From: Mycobacterium spongiae
GTDB lineage: Bacteria; Actinomycetota; Actinomycetes; Mycobacteriales; Mycobacteriaceae
Length of the DNA: 64,000 nt
Assembly (NCBI RefSeq): GCF_018278905.1
Contig: NZ_CP046600.1
Span: forward strand, 3,968,001 to 4,032,000
Reading direction: 5' to 3'
Shown: positions 1-8,737 of the stretch, one piece after another
How the letters are laid out: each line of letters begins with the position of its first letter
How positions within the stretch are numbered: the stretch's first letter is position 1
The notes under the pieces: model-generated
Database searches by the model: none
Seen by the model: only the letters and a program-made list of their open reading frames with translations
Told to the model about the DNA's origin: nothing
Program-made: the position numbers and the translations under genes

Positions 1-1165
1 CGGTGCCGACTTGGCTCGTGACGCGGACGGCACCGGCGGCCCCGGGCGCCACACGAAGGTTCGGTAGCCGCGTCAACAGCGTCCGCAGAGCGGCAACCAG
101 CTCCGCGAATGCCAGCCAGTTTCCGATGCAGCTGTGGGGGCCCTGGCCGAAGGCGACCATCGGGGTCACCCGGCGGGTGATGTCGAAGTGGTCCGGGTTG
201 GGATACACCGACGGGTCGCGGTTGGCGGCGGTGATCGCGAACACCATCGGGGTCTGTGCCGGGATGTCGATTCCGTGCCAGGTCACAGCCTCGGGACAGG
301 CGCGCGGAAGTAGCGCCACCGGTGGCTCCCACCGCAGCGCCTCCCAGACCGCCCACTCGAGGTGTTCGTCGGGGTCGGATCGGAGCAGGTCGAGCTGCTC
401 AGGATGCGTGAACAGGGCGGCCAGTGCAATGCCCATGGCCAGCATTGTGGTGTCGGCACCAACCGGGTAGAGCAGCCGCACGAACGACAGCACCTGTTCG
501 TCGTCGAGTTGCTCACCGTCCTCGGTAGTCGCGCTGACGATCCGGGAAATCATGTCGTCGCCGGGCTCGATTCGACGAGCAGCGATGATCGGCATGACGT
601 ACTCGGTGAGCTCGCGCGCACACCGCTTCGCCTCCTCCGGGTCCCAGGGGTAGTGGATGAGACCCTGTGCCCAGCGGTAGAACCGCTGCTCATCCTCGAC
701 CGGGATGCCCAGCATCCGGTTGTTGATGAGGAGCGAGAAGCGCTGGGTGAACTCGGCAACCAGATCGGCCTCACCCCGATGGGCAAAGCGATCGATCAGC
801 TCGTTGATCGCCGGCTCGATGATCGGCTCCAGATACTGCGCCACGTGGTTGCGTCGCAGCGGCGTGGACACGATCGCGCGATTGACCCGGTGCTCACGCC
901 CGGACATGCACTGAATCGTGTGACCCAACACCGGTTTGGTGGCCATCGTGTATGCCGCCCACGACGGAAACGTCTCTTCGTCCCGGAACCCGGCGGCGAC
1001 GAGTTCCTGGGTGAGTAGCAGGACCGCGCGCGTTCCTGCGAACGGGACGATCGCGTAGTCCCGCTGGCTGCGAAGTTTCGCCAGCACTTCATGCAGGTCC
1101 GGCCGGTCGTCACTGGCGAAGTCGATACCGTCGATGTCGAGTGGCTGAAGTGTCGTTGTCACCAT
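1..1165 (-). CDS. Cytochrome P450, 3' end cut by window edge
   Basis: This is a soluble bacterial class I P450 that would use a ferredoxin partner to hydroxylate a small lipophilic substrate. About 388 residues are visible, starting at ATG 1165 (MVTTTLQPLDIDG) with the stop outside the window. The I-helix motif VGADTT, an ExxR (EALR) and the haem loop FGQGPHSCIGNW are readable; the haem cysteine is near residue 346. It is divergent from the IclR-type regulator at 1233, and the 67-bp gap carries a perfect 16-bp palindrome that is a likely operator. The substrate cannot be inferred. Neighbouring acyl-CoA dehydrogenases suggest a catabolic or lipid-modifying role, which is inference. Confidence 0.93.
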   Translation of the reverse strand, partial: MVTTTLQPLDIDGIDFASDDRPDLHEVLAKLRSQRDYAIVPFAGTRAVLLLTQELVAAGFRDEETFPSWAAYTMATKPVLGHTIQCMSGREHRVNRAIVSTPLRRNHVAQYLEPIIEPAINELIDRFAHRGEADLVAEFTQRFSLLINNRMLGIPVEDEQRFYRWAQGLIHYPWDPEEAKRCARELTEYVMPIIAARRIEPGDDMISRIVSATTEDGEQLDDEQVLSFVRLLYPVGADTTMLAMGIALAALFTHPEQLDLLRSDPDEHLEWAVWEALRWEPPVALLPRACPEAVTWHGIDIPAQTPMVFAITAANRDPSVYPNPDHFDITRRVTPMVAFGQGPHSCIGNWLAFAELVAALRTLLTRLPNLRVAPGAAGAVRVTSQVGT

Positions 1166-1171
1166 GGCCTA

Positions 1172-1187
1172 ATACGAATATTCGTAT
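1172..1187. promoter_or_regulatory. Perfect 16-bp palindrome between P450 and IclR gene
   Basis: ATACGAATATTCGTAT reads identically on both strands and is centred between 1179 and 1180. It starts 7 bp before the P450 start codon and lies about 46 bp before the regulator start. The AT-rich core stands out from the GC-rich surroundings. It is probably the binding site of the adjacent IclR-type protein or another dimeric repressor. A second loose inverted motif (GACT ... AGTC) lies at about 1206-1220. Confidence 0.6.
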
Positions 1188-1232
1188 AAACTGAAACGAT
1201 TATTTGACTAGCGGTCAGTCTAGGGGAAGGTT

Positions 1233-2192
1233 TTGGTCGCCGGCAAGCCACGCGAAGGATCGAGTTCACCGCCCACGCTGCGAGTGATCTCGGTGGTGGA
1301 ATTTCTTACCGTCCGAGAGCGGCCGCAGTCGTCGGCAGAGATCGCCGACGGCCTGGGCCTGAGCCGCTCGACGGTCGGCGCAATCCTGGCGGCGCTGGAT
1401 GAACAGGGCTGGGTCGTCCGCCTTCCCGATCGGACCTATCGGCTCGGCCCAGGTCTCATCGCGATCGGTGAGCGGGCTCGCCCGATGCTGCCCCATCCCG
1501 ATGTTGTGCACGATGAACTCGACGGGCTTGCTCGCCGCGTCGGCTGTGCCGTCGGGCTGAGCACCGTTCACGGCGACCAGCTGATCGTCGTGGCACTGGC
1601 AGCTCGCGGTGGCCGTGTTCCGGCCGGCTTTGCCTCTGGCACCCGGTTGCCGCTAGAACCCCCTGGGGGCGCATCTATCATCGCCTTCGCCGACGAGGCC
1701 GAGCAGGACGCGTGGCTGGCCCGATCGAAACCCGATGACGCGCCCCGATTCCGGCGGGTGCTCGAGGTGATCCGGCAGACCGGAGTGGGTGTCTGGGGCG
1801 CCAGCGCCGCCGACATCGAAACGGTTGACGTCATCGCCGACGTCGTGAGCTTCCTGTCTGCTCACCCGGCAAGCGCGCAGCTGCGCGACCGCCTCCTCTC
1901 GCGACTCAGCAGCCTCGCAGGCAACGCCTACGAACCGGCACAACTATCGCTCGACGACGAGCTTCCGGTGAGTGTCATTACCACCCCGGTTTTCGGCGCC
2001 GCCGGCCGCGCCCAGTGGGAGCTGCAGGTCGGGCCGTTCAAGTCGGCGGTCTCGCGCGAGGAAAGGAAACGGATCATCGACGAATTGCTCGCGAGCGCCG
2101 CCCGCCTCGCCCGGCCAGAACCTGATCGAGCCGCCGGCGGACACCGCGTGACGCGCGCGCTCAACGTGCCCGCCCGTGGCGCACCTGATTAA
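1233..2192 (+). CDS. IclR-family-like transcriptional regulator
   Basis: This 319-residue protein is probably a DNA-binding regulator of the flanking catabolic genes. An N-terminal winged helix-turn-helix (about residues 14-75, with SSAEIADGLGLSRSTVGAIL) is followed by an effector-binding-like half. The start is a TTG at 1233 placed just after a GGGGAAGG ribosome site. No ATG lies close by in this frame, so the start is somewhat uncertain. Its last 32 bp overlap tail-to-tail with the acyl-CoA dehydrogenase ending at 2161. It could control the divergent P450 through the palindrome at 1172-1187. The C-terminal half is not a textbook IclR effector domain, so the family call is moderate. Confidence 0.78.
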   Translation: MVAGKPREGSSSPPTLRVISVVEFLTVRERPQSSAEIADGLGLSRSTVGAILAALDEQGWVVRLPDRTYRLGPGLIAIGERARPMLPHPDVVHDELDGLARRVGCAVGLSTVHGDQLIVVALAARGGRVPAGFASGTRLPLEPPGGASIIAFADEAEQDAWLARSKPDDAPRFRRVLEVIRQTGVGVWGASAADIETVDVIADVVSFLSAHPASAQLRDRLLSRLSSLAGNAYEPAQLSLDDELPVSVITTPVFGAAGRAQWELQVGPFKSAVSREERKRIIDELLASAARLARPEPDRAAGGHRVTRALNVPARGAPD

Positions 2193-3396
2193 ACGGCGCT
2201 CCGCGGTCTGCGGCGTATTCCCGCGGAAAGTTCAGCACTCGCTCACCGATGACGTTGCGGGCCATCTCCGTCGTTCCGCCACCAATGCAGACGGCTTGCC
2301 GCGAAATGTAGCGCAGCCCGGCCTCAAGTCCGTCGCCGAGATCCCCGACGACGCCGGCCGCTCCCGCTATTGCAAGCGCCGTGTCCATCTCGCACGTCAT
2401 GGTCTCGGCGTGGAATAGCCTGATAAGCGTGCCACCGGCGGGTGGCAGCACGCCATCGCGGACATTGCGATACACGTGGTCGACCAACTGCTCGGCGACG
2501 GCGCGATGCACCAGCACCCGGCCCGCCATCTCCTTGACCCGCTCGCTATCGCCCTGACCGGTCTTCGCCGCGAGATCGACAAAGTCGACCGGTTTGGACT
2601 GGCCACCTTCGCTACCGGCGCCGCTGGCGAATTCGGAGCCCATCCCCACCGCGCGACGCTCATGGTAGAGCTGCCGCGAGGCCACGGACCAGCCTTGGTT
2701 CACCTGGCCGACGACGGCTTCGTCGCCGACGTCGACCTCGTCCAGAAACTCCTCGCAGAACTCGGTCGAGCCAGTCAACTGAGTGATGCGACGCAGCGTG
2801 ATTCCCGGATGAGCGATGGGTACGAGGAACATCGTCAAACCCTCGTGCTTGGGCACATCCCACGTGGTGCGGGCCAGGCACAGCCCGTAGTCGGCCGCGA
2901 ACGCGGCGGTGCTCCACGTCTTAGCGCCGGTGATCACCCACCGATCACCGCGGCGCTCAGCCCGGGTGATCACGCCGGCCAAATCCGAGCCACCGCTCGG
3001 TTCGCTCAACAGCTGCACCAGCACTTCGTCTCCCCGCAGCGCGGCGGCGATGTGTTGCCTCTTCTGCGCCTCGGTGCCGGTGTCGAGCAAGGTTGCGCAA
3101 CAGATGGTGAACGTGGGTGTGTTAAGAATCAAGGGCATCTCGTAGTTGAGGGACTCCGCGTCGAATGCCCGCTGGTATTGGTAGTCCAAGCCCAGGCCGC
3201 CGTAGTCGGCGGGGAAGCAGATCCCCGCGAATCCGCCTTCGTACAGACGTTTTTGTAGTTCGCGGGCGCGGTGCCAACACCGTTCGTCGTCGCGAACCAC
3301 CGGCGGGGGCGACTCCGGATCGATACGGGGCATGTTGTCCGCCAACCAAACTCTGGCCCGCGCGGCGAATTCGGCAACGGATTCGGTGGAGGTCAT
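2161..3396 (-). CDS. Acyl-CoA dehydrogenase (FadE-like), subunit A
   Basis: This flavoprotein of 411 residues would introduce an alpha,beta double bond into an acyl-CoA. The ATG at 3396 overlaps the stop of the upstream dehydrogenase by 4 bp (ATGA), so the two are translationally coupled. Visible marks are the active-site region LLSEPSGGSDLAG, the flavin-binding segment WVITGAKTWST, and a C-terminal CIGGGTTEMARNVIGERVL helix. Paired adjacent FadE genes of unequal size typically form heteromers in mycobacterial steroid and side-chain catabolism (for example FadE28-FadE29). A heteromer here is inference. The substrate is unknown. Confidence 0.9.
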   Translation of the reverse strand: MTSTESVAEFAARARVWLADNMPRIDPESPPPVVRDDERCWHRARELQKRLYEGGFAGICFPADYGGLGLDYQYQRAFDAESLNYEMPLILNTPTFTICCATLLDTGTEAQKRQHIAAALRGDEVLVQLLSEPSGGSDLAGVITRAERRGDRWVITGAKTWSTAAFAADYGLCLARTTWDVPKHEGLTMFLVPIAHPGITLRRITQLTGSTEFCEEFLDEVDVGDEAVVGQVNQGWSVASRQLYHERRAVGMGSEFASGAGSEGGQSKPVDFVDLAAKTGQGDSERVKEMAGRVLVHRAVAEQLVDHVYRNVRDGVLPPAGGTLIRLFHAETMTCEMDTALAIAGAAGVVGDLGDGLEAGLRYISRQAVCIGGGTTEMARNVIGERVLNFPREYAADRGAPFNQVRHGRAR

Positions 3397-4535
3397 CTCG
3401 CCGCTTCTTCTGCTCGATAGACGCGCAGGTTGTGTTCTTCCGGCGTGCCAAACATGGAGCGGTACAACGTAACCCGCCTCAAGTAGAGGTGTAGGTCGTG
3501 TTCCCAGGTCACGCCAATACCCCCGTGCATCTGTACGCAGCCCTGGATGATCTGGCCGGCCATCTCTGAAACGTACGATTTGGCGATGCTGGCCGACAGG
3601 CCTGCCCCGGGCACACGCGCGGCCACGTCGGCGATCGCCGCGGCCGTGGTCGCCCGGCACGCTTCGACCCACATCTTCATGTCGGCGAAGTTGTGCTTGA
3701 GCGCTTGGTACGACGCCAGTGGACGACCGAATGTGTGCCGGTCCAGCGCCCACTCGACGGTGAAGTCGAACACCGTTTGCAAGATCCCGACCATCTCGGC
3801 GCACTGCAGCACCTGGGCAATCTGGCTTTGCCGTTCGACCAGCCCGGTTGTCTCGGCCGCGCTGCCGACAGCTGCGGAAACCGGCACCACCACATCATCG
3901 AAGTGCACTCGCGCGTATTTCTTGACCAGGTCCACCGACCGCTGGTCGGTGATCTGAACCCCCGGCGCGTCAGTCGGAACCAGAATCTGGCGAACCTCCG
4001 ACTCTTGCGCTCCGCATCGAGCTACCACCAGGAGCACCGCACTCTGCGCCCCTGCCTCGACACAATCCTTAGTGCCAGTCACGCGGTAGCCAGTTTCGGT
4101 CGGTATCGCCGTGACCGTCGGATTCAGTGGCGCCCAGCCCCGTCCCGGTTCTGAAACCGCCCACGATGCAACCGCGTCACCGGACATCAGCGAACGGATC
4201 ATGGGGGCGTGCGTGTGACGGTCGGCGCAGTCGGCTAGACCGGCGAGCACAGTGCTGACCGGATACAAGGGCCCCGGCGCTGCCGTTTTACCGAGCTGTT
4301 CGGCGACGATCGCCAGATCCGCAACGCCGCTGCCCGAAACACTGCCGCCGCCGAGCTCTTCAGGGACGAGCAGGCCCGTCCATCCAAGTTCGGCGGCCCG
4401 CCGCCACCACGCTTTGTCAAAGGAAGCGCCCGCGGCATGAAGCTCTCGAACGTAGCGAAGCGGCGCTTCTTTTTGCACAAATGCTTGGGCTGTTGAGGTA
4501 AAGAGTATCTTTTCGGGTGAGTCGACGGCGGTCAT
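3393..4535 (-). CDS. Acyl-CoA dehydrogenase (FadE-like), subunit B
   Basis: The product is 380 residues, an acyl-CoA dehydrogenase fold with a short divergent active-site region (WAVSEPGRGWAP) and the C-terminal motif HGGIGVTWEHDLHLYLRR typical of one subunit of heteromeric FadE pairs. The start is ATG 4535 (MTAVDSPEKILF). It is the first gene of a two-gene leftward operon with the gene ending at 2161, sharing ATGA. The classical catalytic glutamate context is less clear here, which would fit a partner subunit that supplies FAD or substrate contacts. That is inference. The 190-bp gap upstream is shared with the divergent Mce-associated pair. Confidence 0.9.
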   Translation of the reverse strand: MTAVDSPEKILFTSTAQAFVQKEAPLRYVRELHAAGASFDKAWWRRAAELGWTGLLVPEELGGGSVSGSGVADLAIVAEQLGKTAAPGPLYPVSTVLAGLADCADRHTHAPMIRSLMSGDAVASWAVSEPGRGWAPLNPTVTAIPTETGYRVTGTKDCVEAGAQSAVLLVVARCGAQESEVRQILVPTDAPGVQITDQRSVDLVKKYARVHFDDVVVPVSAAVGSAAETTGLVERQSQIAQVLQCAEMVGILQTVFDFTVEWALDRHTFGRPLASYQALKHNFADMKMWVEACRATTAAAIADVAARVPGAGLSASIAKSYVSEMAGQIIQGCVQMHGGIGVTWEHDLHLYLRRVTLYRSMFGTPEEHNLRVYRAEEAAR

Positions 4536-4725
4536 GATGCCAGCCGGACTTTCCTTGGCCTTCCTGAGCCGCTGCGCAGGAAGCAGAGGGAAGCGTTCGG
4601 GTGGCTGATCATCCGCTCGATCGGTCCTCGTCGGAGTTCACTGGGAACTTCGATGGTAGCAATGGGCGATACCGTAAGAGATACCGGAGGTCAGTCGATA
4701 ATGATGCTCCCAGTCTGCGACCGCA

Positions 4726-5574
4726 ATGACTGAGACGAACGAACCACCGACCGATTCGGCGAAGTCAAAGGCCGACGCCATGGCGTTGGCCGAGGAAGCC
4801 GAAGCGGAAGCCGCGGAGGCCGAAGCGCTGGCCGCCGCCGCCCGGGCGCGCGCACGCGCCGCTCGGCTCAAGCGCGCAGCGCTGGATGTCGCCGAGGACG
4901 GCCAGGTCGAGGACTACGCGGAATACGAATCGGATTACGAGGACGATTACGACGAGGGCGACTACGACGACGAGTATGACGACGAGTACGAAGACGCCGA
5001 GGACGCCGAAGACACCGAAGACGCCGAAGATTATGAGGCCGCAGAGCAGGAAGCCGCGAAGCCGGCCTCCTGGCGGCGGTGGTTGCGCCTGCCGAAGCTC
5101 TCCACAATCGCCAAAGCGGGCGCAATCGTGGTCATCTGCTCGCTCGCAGGGCTCAGCGCATACATGGTGTGGCACCACCATCAGGCCACCGAGAGACAGG
5201 ACCGTGTGGCGAAGTTCGCTGCCGGCGCCAGGCAGGGCGTCGTCAACATGACCTCCCTGGACTTCAACAACGCCAAGGACGACGTCCAGCGCGTGATAGA
5301 CAGCTCTACCGGCGAATTCAGGGACGACTTTCAGCAGCGGGCAGCCGATTTCACGAAGGTGGTCGAACAGTCCAAGGTCGTCACCGAAGGAACGATCAAC
5401 GCGGCGGCAGTCGAATCCGTGGATGGACATTCCGCATTGGTCCTCGTCTCGGCGACCTCGCGCGTCACCAATTCCGCAGGGGCCAAAGACGAACCACGAG
5501 CGTGGCGGCTCCGAGTGACCGTGACCGAAGAAGACGGCCAGTACAAGATGTCGAAAGTGGAGTTCGTACCGTGA
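4726..5574 (+). CDS. Orphan Mce-associated membrane protein, first of pair
   Basis: The product has 282 residues. An alanine/glutamate-rich coiled-coil-like N-terminus (about 15-55) and a very acidic D/E/Y stretch (about 60-105) are followed by one membrane segment (about 125-150, [20 protein letters not shown]) and an extracytoplasmic domain of about 130 residues. This is the layout of Mce-associated (Mas/Omam) proteins, which stabilise Mce lipid importers. No mce operon is in the window, so it is an orphan type, like the adjacent M. tuberculosis pair Rv1363c/Rv1362c. The next gene overlaps by 4 bp (GTGA). The ribosome site before ATG 4726 is weak. Confidence 0.82.
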   Translation: MTETNEPPTDSAKSKADAMALAEEAEAEAAEAEALAAAARARARAARLKRAALDVAEDGQVEDYAEYESDYEDDYDEGDYDDEYDDEYEDAEDAEDTEDAEDYEAAEQEAAKPASWRRWLRLPKLSTIAKAGAIVVICSLAGLSAYMVWHHHQATERQDRVAKFAAGARQGVVNMTSLDFNNAKDDVQRVIDSSTGEFRDDFQQRAADFTKVVEQSKVVTEGTINAAAVESVDGHSALVLVSATSRVTNSAGAKDEPRAWRLRVTVTEEDGQYKMSKVEFVP

Positions 5575-6392
5575 GCGATGAGATGCGCGACGACGCGACC
5601 CAAACGGAAGAGATCGACGACGTCACCGAGGTCGTCAACATCGACCCAGCTGCAGAAGACGTCGATGGGCCCGAAGCCGACACCACGGACGACGAAGTCA
5701 CGGACGACCAAGTCACGGACGACCAAGTCACGGACGACCAAGTCACGGACGACCAAGTCACGGACGACCAAGTCACGGACGACCAAGTCACGGACGACCA
5801 AGTCACGGACGACGAAGTCACGGACGACGAAGTCACGGACGACGAAGTCACGGACGATGATTCCGGCGAACCCACCCGTCGCAAAAGAGACTTCTGGCGG
5901 ATGAAGCTCACCGTAAAACCCGTTCCGGTGATTCTGATCCTGCTGCTGTTGATTTCCGGGGCGACCACCGCATGGCTGTACTTCAAGCAGTACCGACAAG
6001 ATCAACAGACCGGCCCCAGCGCCGAGCAAGCGGCGGTCACCGCGGCGTCAGACGGCACGGTGGCGCTGTTGTCGTACTCACCGGAAACGCTCGACAAAGA
6101 CTTCGCCAACGCCAGGTCGCACCTCGCCGGCGACTTTCTGTCCTACTACGACCAGTTCACCGAACAGATCGTGGCCCCGGCAGCCAGGAAGAAGTCGCTG
6201 AAAACCAGCGCTCACGTCATGCGCGCAGCGGTTTCCGAGTTGCAAGCAGATTCGGCTGTCGTTCTGGTGTTCGTCGATCAAAGCACCACCAGCAAAGACA
6301 ATCCCGATCCTTCGCTGGCAGCGAGCAGCGTGTTGGTGACCATGGCCAAGATCGATGGGCAGTGGTTGATCACCAAGTTCACCCCGGTGTAG
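5571..6392 (+). CDS. Orphan Mce-associated membrane protein with VTDD(Q/E) repeats
   Basis: The product has 273 residues starting at GTG 5571, inside the GTGA overlap with the preceding gene. An acidic cytoplasmic N-terminus contains eleven tandem five-residue units (E/Q)VTDD. One membrane segment (about 118-140, [20 protein letters not shown]) and a C-terminal extracytoplasmic domain ending in [11 protein letters not shown] follow. The C-terminal part resembles the first gene's product, so the pair probably acts together as Mce-associated accessory proteins. The pentapeptide array is encoded by an almost perfect 15-bp DNA repeat, so it may vary in length between strains. An ATG at 5583 is an alternative start. 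Confidence 0.82.
   Translation: MSDEMRDDATQTEEIDDVTEVVNIDPAAEDVDGPEADTTDDEVTDDQVTDDQVTDDQVTDDQVTDDQVTDDQVTDDQVTDDEVTDDEVTDDEVTDDDSGEPTRRKRDFWRMKLTVKPVPVILILLLLISGATTAWLYFKQYRQDQQTGPSAEQAAVTAASDGTVALLSYSPETLDKDFANARSHLAGDFLSYYDQFTEQIVAPAARKKSLKTSAHVMRAAVSELQADSAVVLVFVDQSTTSKDNPDPSLAASSVLVTMAKIDGQWLITKFTPV
5688..5852 (+). repeat. Eleven tandem 15-bp units coding (E/Q)VTDD
   Basis: The unit GACGAC(G/C)AAGTCACG repeats eleven times without interruption. The only variation is one base that switches Glu (GAA) and Gln (CAA): one E unit, seven Q units, then three E units. It lies within the acidic cytoplasmic segment of the Mce-associated protein. Near-identity at synonymous positions indicates recent slippage or expansion. 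Confidence 0.95.
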
Positions 6393-6476
6393 CTCCGCCA
6401 CAGGGCCACGGCTCGGCGCAGCTCTTGGGAGACAATCCGATCCGGCAACGACGGCGTGACCCGATCAGTACTGAAT

Positions 6477-6491
6477 GGGTTACGGTAACCC
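6477..6491. promoter_or_regulatory. Interrupted palindrome upstream of P450 gene
   Basis: GGGTTAC-G-GTAACCC has seven-base perfect arms about one central base. It lies 108 bp before the P450 start at 6599 and 85 bp after the Mce-associated gene. It is a plausible TetR-type operator. The binding protein is unknown. Confidence 0.5.
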
Positions 6492-6513
6492 CACCGGGCG
6501 ATTGGGATTCGTT

Positions 6514-6533
6514 GCTATCTATACTATGATAGC
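6514..6533. promoter_or_regulatory. AT-rich inverted repeat in P450 promoter
   Basis: GCTATC, an 8-bp spacer TATACTAT, then GATAGC form an inverted repeat in a locally AT-rich stretch 66 bp before the P450 start. The spacer contains a possible -10 element (TATACT). It may overlap the core promoter and act as an operator. Confidence 0.45.
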
Positions 6534-6598
6534 GAGATTCCATATGAGTTGGAGCCCGTCTGCGCGGCCCCGACTTCGGTTCCCCAGGAGGAGCGCTG

Positions 6599-7825
6599 AT
6601 GGCACTGCGCGCCGATCCCGACGGCCCGGCCGTTACCCTCGACCTCACCGGTGAAACCAGTCCGTACCCGTTCTTCCAATACATGCGGCGCACCGAGCCC
6701 GTCTGGCACGGGGCTCTCATGGACCACACCCAGGTACCGCCGGAACTCAAACCCAATGATGAGTGGGTCTTGTTCGGCTATGACGGCGTGTTTCAGGCTT
6801 TCCGCGACGACCGGGTATTCAGTTCGGCCGCGTATGACAAGACCATCGGCCTGGTCATGGGCCACACCATCTTGGCCATGGGCGGCAAAGAGCATCACGA
6901 TCACCGCAATCTGGTGGCCAAAGCATTTCGGGCGACCGCGCTGGAACGGTGGGAGCCCTCGGCCATCGCGCCGATTTGCACCCAGCTCGTGGACGAGATC
7001 AAGAACGACGGCGGAGCGGACCTCGTGAAGGCGGTGACGTTCGAGTTCCCGACCCGAATCATCGCCACGCTACTCGGACTCCCCCGCGATGACCTCGACC
7101 TGTTCCGGCGGCTGTCGTTCGACCTCATCTCGATCCCGACCGACATCATGGCGGGCTTGAATGCGGCAGCCGAACTGCACGACTACTTCCTCGACCAAGT
7201 CGAGCAACGGCGCCATACACCCACCGATGACATCATCGGCGATCTGGTCGCCGCCGAGATCGACGGTAAGAAGCTCACCGACGAAGCCATCATCGCGTTC
7301 TTGCGGCTGCTCTTGCCCGCCGGGCTCGAGACCACCTACCGCTCGTCGGGCAATCTGCTCTACCTGTTGCTGACCCACCCCGAGCAGCTGGCGATGGTCT
7401 ACCACGACCGGTCGCTGATACCGGTCGCGATCGAAGAGGGCCTGCGGTTCGAAACGCCGCTCACCATGGTCACTCGCACCACAACCGAAGAAGTCGACAT
7501 CGGCGGAAAGACGATACCGCCGGACGCGCAAGTCGACCTCTGCATGGCTTCGGCCAACCGCGACGAGAGCCGCTGGACGGATCCCAACACGTTCGACATC
7601 CGCCGGCCTCGGCAAGCCCACATCGCGTTCGCGGGCGGAATCCATATGTGTCTCGGAATGCATCTGGCGCGGCTGGAAACCCGGGTCATGTTGAACAGTC
7701 TGTTCGACCGCGTGCAGGACCTCGCCTTCGTTGTCGACGACGGAACCGGTGCCGAATCCCGAATCGTCGGACTCACCTTCCGGTCCCCCAACAAGCTTCC
7801 GGTCACGTTTTCGCCGGCCGCCTAA
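6599..7825 (+). CDS. Cytochrome P450
   Basis: This is a 408-residue soluble P450. The start ATG 6599 has a strong AGGAGGA ribosome site 6 bp upstream. The I-helix motif is AGLETT (residues 241-246), the ExxR is EGLR, and the haem loop FAGGIHMCLGMH places the haem cysteine at residue 351. It would oxidise a lipophilic or alicyclic substrate with ferredoxin partners, which are not encoded nearby. It has its own promoter with two inverted repeats and converges on the SDR gene 27 bp downstream. It differs clearly from the P450 at the window's left edge, so it is not a recent duplicate. Confidence 0.95.
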   Translation: MALRADPDGPAVTLDLTGETSPYPFFQYMRRTEPVWHGALMDHTQVPPELKPNDEWVLFGYDGVFQAFRDDRVFSSAAYDKTIGLVMGHTILAMGGKEHHDHRNLVAKAFRATALERWEPSAIAPICTQLVDEIKNDGGADLVKAVTFEFPTRIIATLLGLPRDDLDLFRRLSFDLISIPTDIMAGLNAAAELHDYFLDQVEQRRHTPTDDIIGDLVAAEIDGKKLTDEAIIAFLRLLLPAGLETTYRSSGNLLYLLLTHPEQLAMVYHDRSLIPVAIEEGLRFETPLTMVTRTTTEEVDIGGKTIPPDAQVDLCMASANRDESRWTDPNTFDIRRPRQAHIAFAGGIHMCLGMHLARLETRVMLNSLFDRVQDLAFVVDDGTGAESRIVGLTFRSPNKLPVTFSPAA

Positions 7826-7852
7826 AAACTCCGACGCCAGCGCACGACGTCG

Positions 7853-8677
7853 TCACCTGCTGAGGTTGGCCTGGGTGCGATCCCACAACTCACGGGCAAG
7901 CGATGGGTCGTAGGCGCGGCAGTTGGCCTTGGCAATTCGGTTCCGCGAGTAGTACTCGCCGGATTGCCAATCGTCACCGGGCGTGCTCGACGCCAACCAG
8001 ACCAGCTGCCGGGCCGCACGATCCGCGGTAGCGACCAATCGCGGTACGGGAGTGTGCGCCATGACGGCAAGGAGGCGTGATCCCGATGCCCGGCCGAAGT
8101 TGGTGTTGACGTACCCGGGGTGAACGGCGGCAACGGCGAGCCCACCGCCGTGGTATCGGCGATGTAATTCCCTAGTGAATAGGACAATTGCGAACTTCGA
8201 TAGCGCATAGGCAATGATCGGTCGGCGCCGCTCGGTGCGCTCGATGTCGTCGACGCTGACGTTGCGGAGCATTTTGTGGGCCGCGCTGCAAGTGTTGACA
8301 ATCGTCGCACGGGAATCGACCAAGACGTCCAGCAGCAGGGTGGTAAGCAGGAACGGGGCCAGGTAATTGACCTGGTACGTCATGTCATAGCCGTCAGCGG
8401 TCCGGCGAGTCTTGGCGGGCATACCACCGGCGTTGTTGACCAACACGTCGATGGATTCGTAGTCCGAGTGAATCTTCTCCGCCAGTCCGCGCACCCGGGA
8501 CAGGTCGGCAAAATCGGCGACGAAATAGTCGGCACCCAGTTCCGCGGCTACCGCGGTGGTCTTGCCCTCCGACCGGCCGACTACCACAACGTTTTCGCCT
8601 TGGTCGTGTAGCTGACGTGCCGTGGCGGCGCCAATGCCATCACTGGCACCGGTGATGACGACCGTCTTACCGCCCAT
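7853..8677 (-). CDS. Short-chain dehydrogenase/reductase (WW-oxidoreductase/retinol-dehydrogenase-like)
   Basis: This NAD(P)-dependent oxidoreductase has 274 residues with an N-terminal Rossmann motif TGASDGIG, NNAGG, a serine in NTCSAAH and the catalytic pair in YALSK. A long C-terminus is typical of SDRs acting on lipophilic alcohols or ketones. The ATG at 8677 (MGGKTVVITG) begins right at the Rossmann fold. A TTG at 8725 would add 16 residues and cannot be excluded. It lies downstream of the F420-type oxidoreductase on the same strand, about 60 bp away, and is probably co-transcribed. The substrate is unknown. Confidence 0.88.
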   Translation of the reverse strand: MGGKTVVITGASDGIGAATARQLHDQGENVVVVGRSEGKTTAVAAELGADYFVADFADLSRVRGLAEKIHSDYESIDVLVNNAGGMPAKTRRTADGYDMTYQVNYLAPFLLTTLLLDVLVDSRATIVNTCSAAHKMLRNVSVDDIERTERRRPIIAYALSKFAIVLFTRELHRRYHGGGLAVAAVHPGYVNTNFGRASGSRLLAVMAHTPVPRLVATADRAARQLVWLASSTPGDDWQSGEYYSRNRIAKANCRAYDPSLARELWDRTQANLSR

Positions 8678-8737
8678 GGATCGCGCTCGCGTCCGGTGCG
8701 GACGCGTCAGTCCAGGCCACGCCAATCGTCTTGGCCC

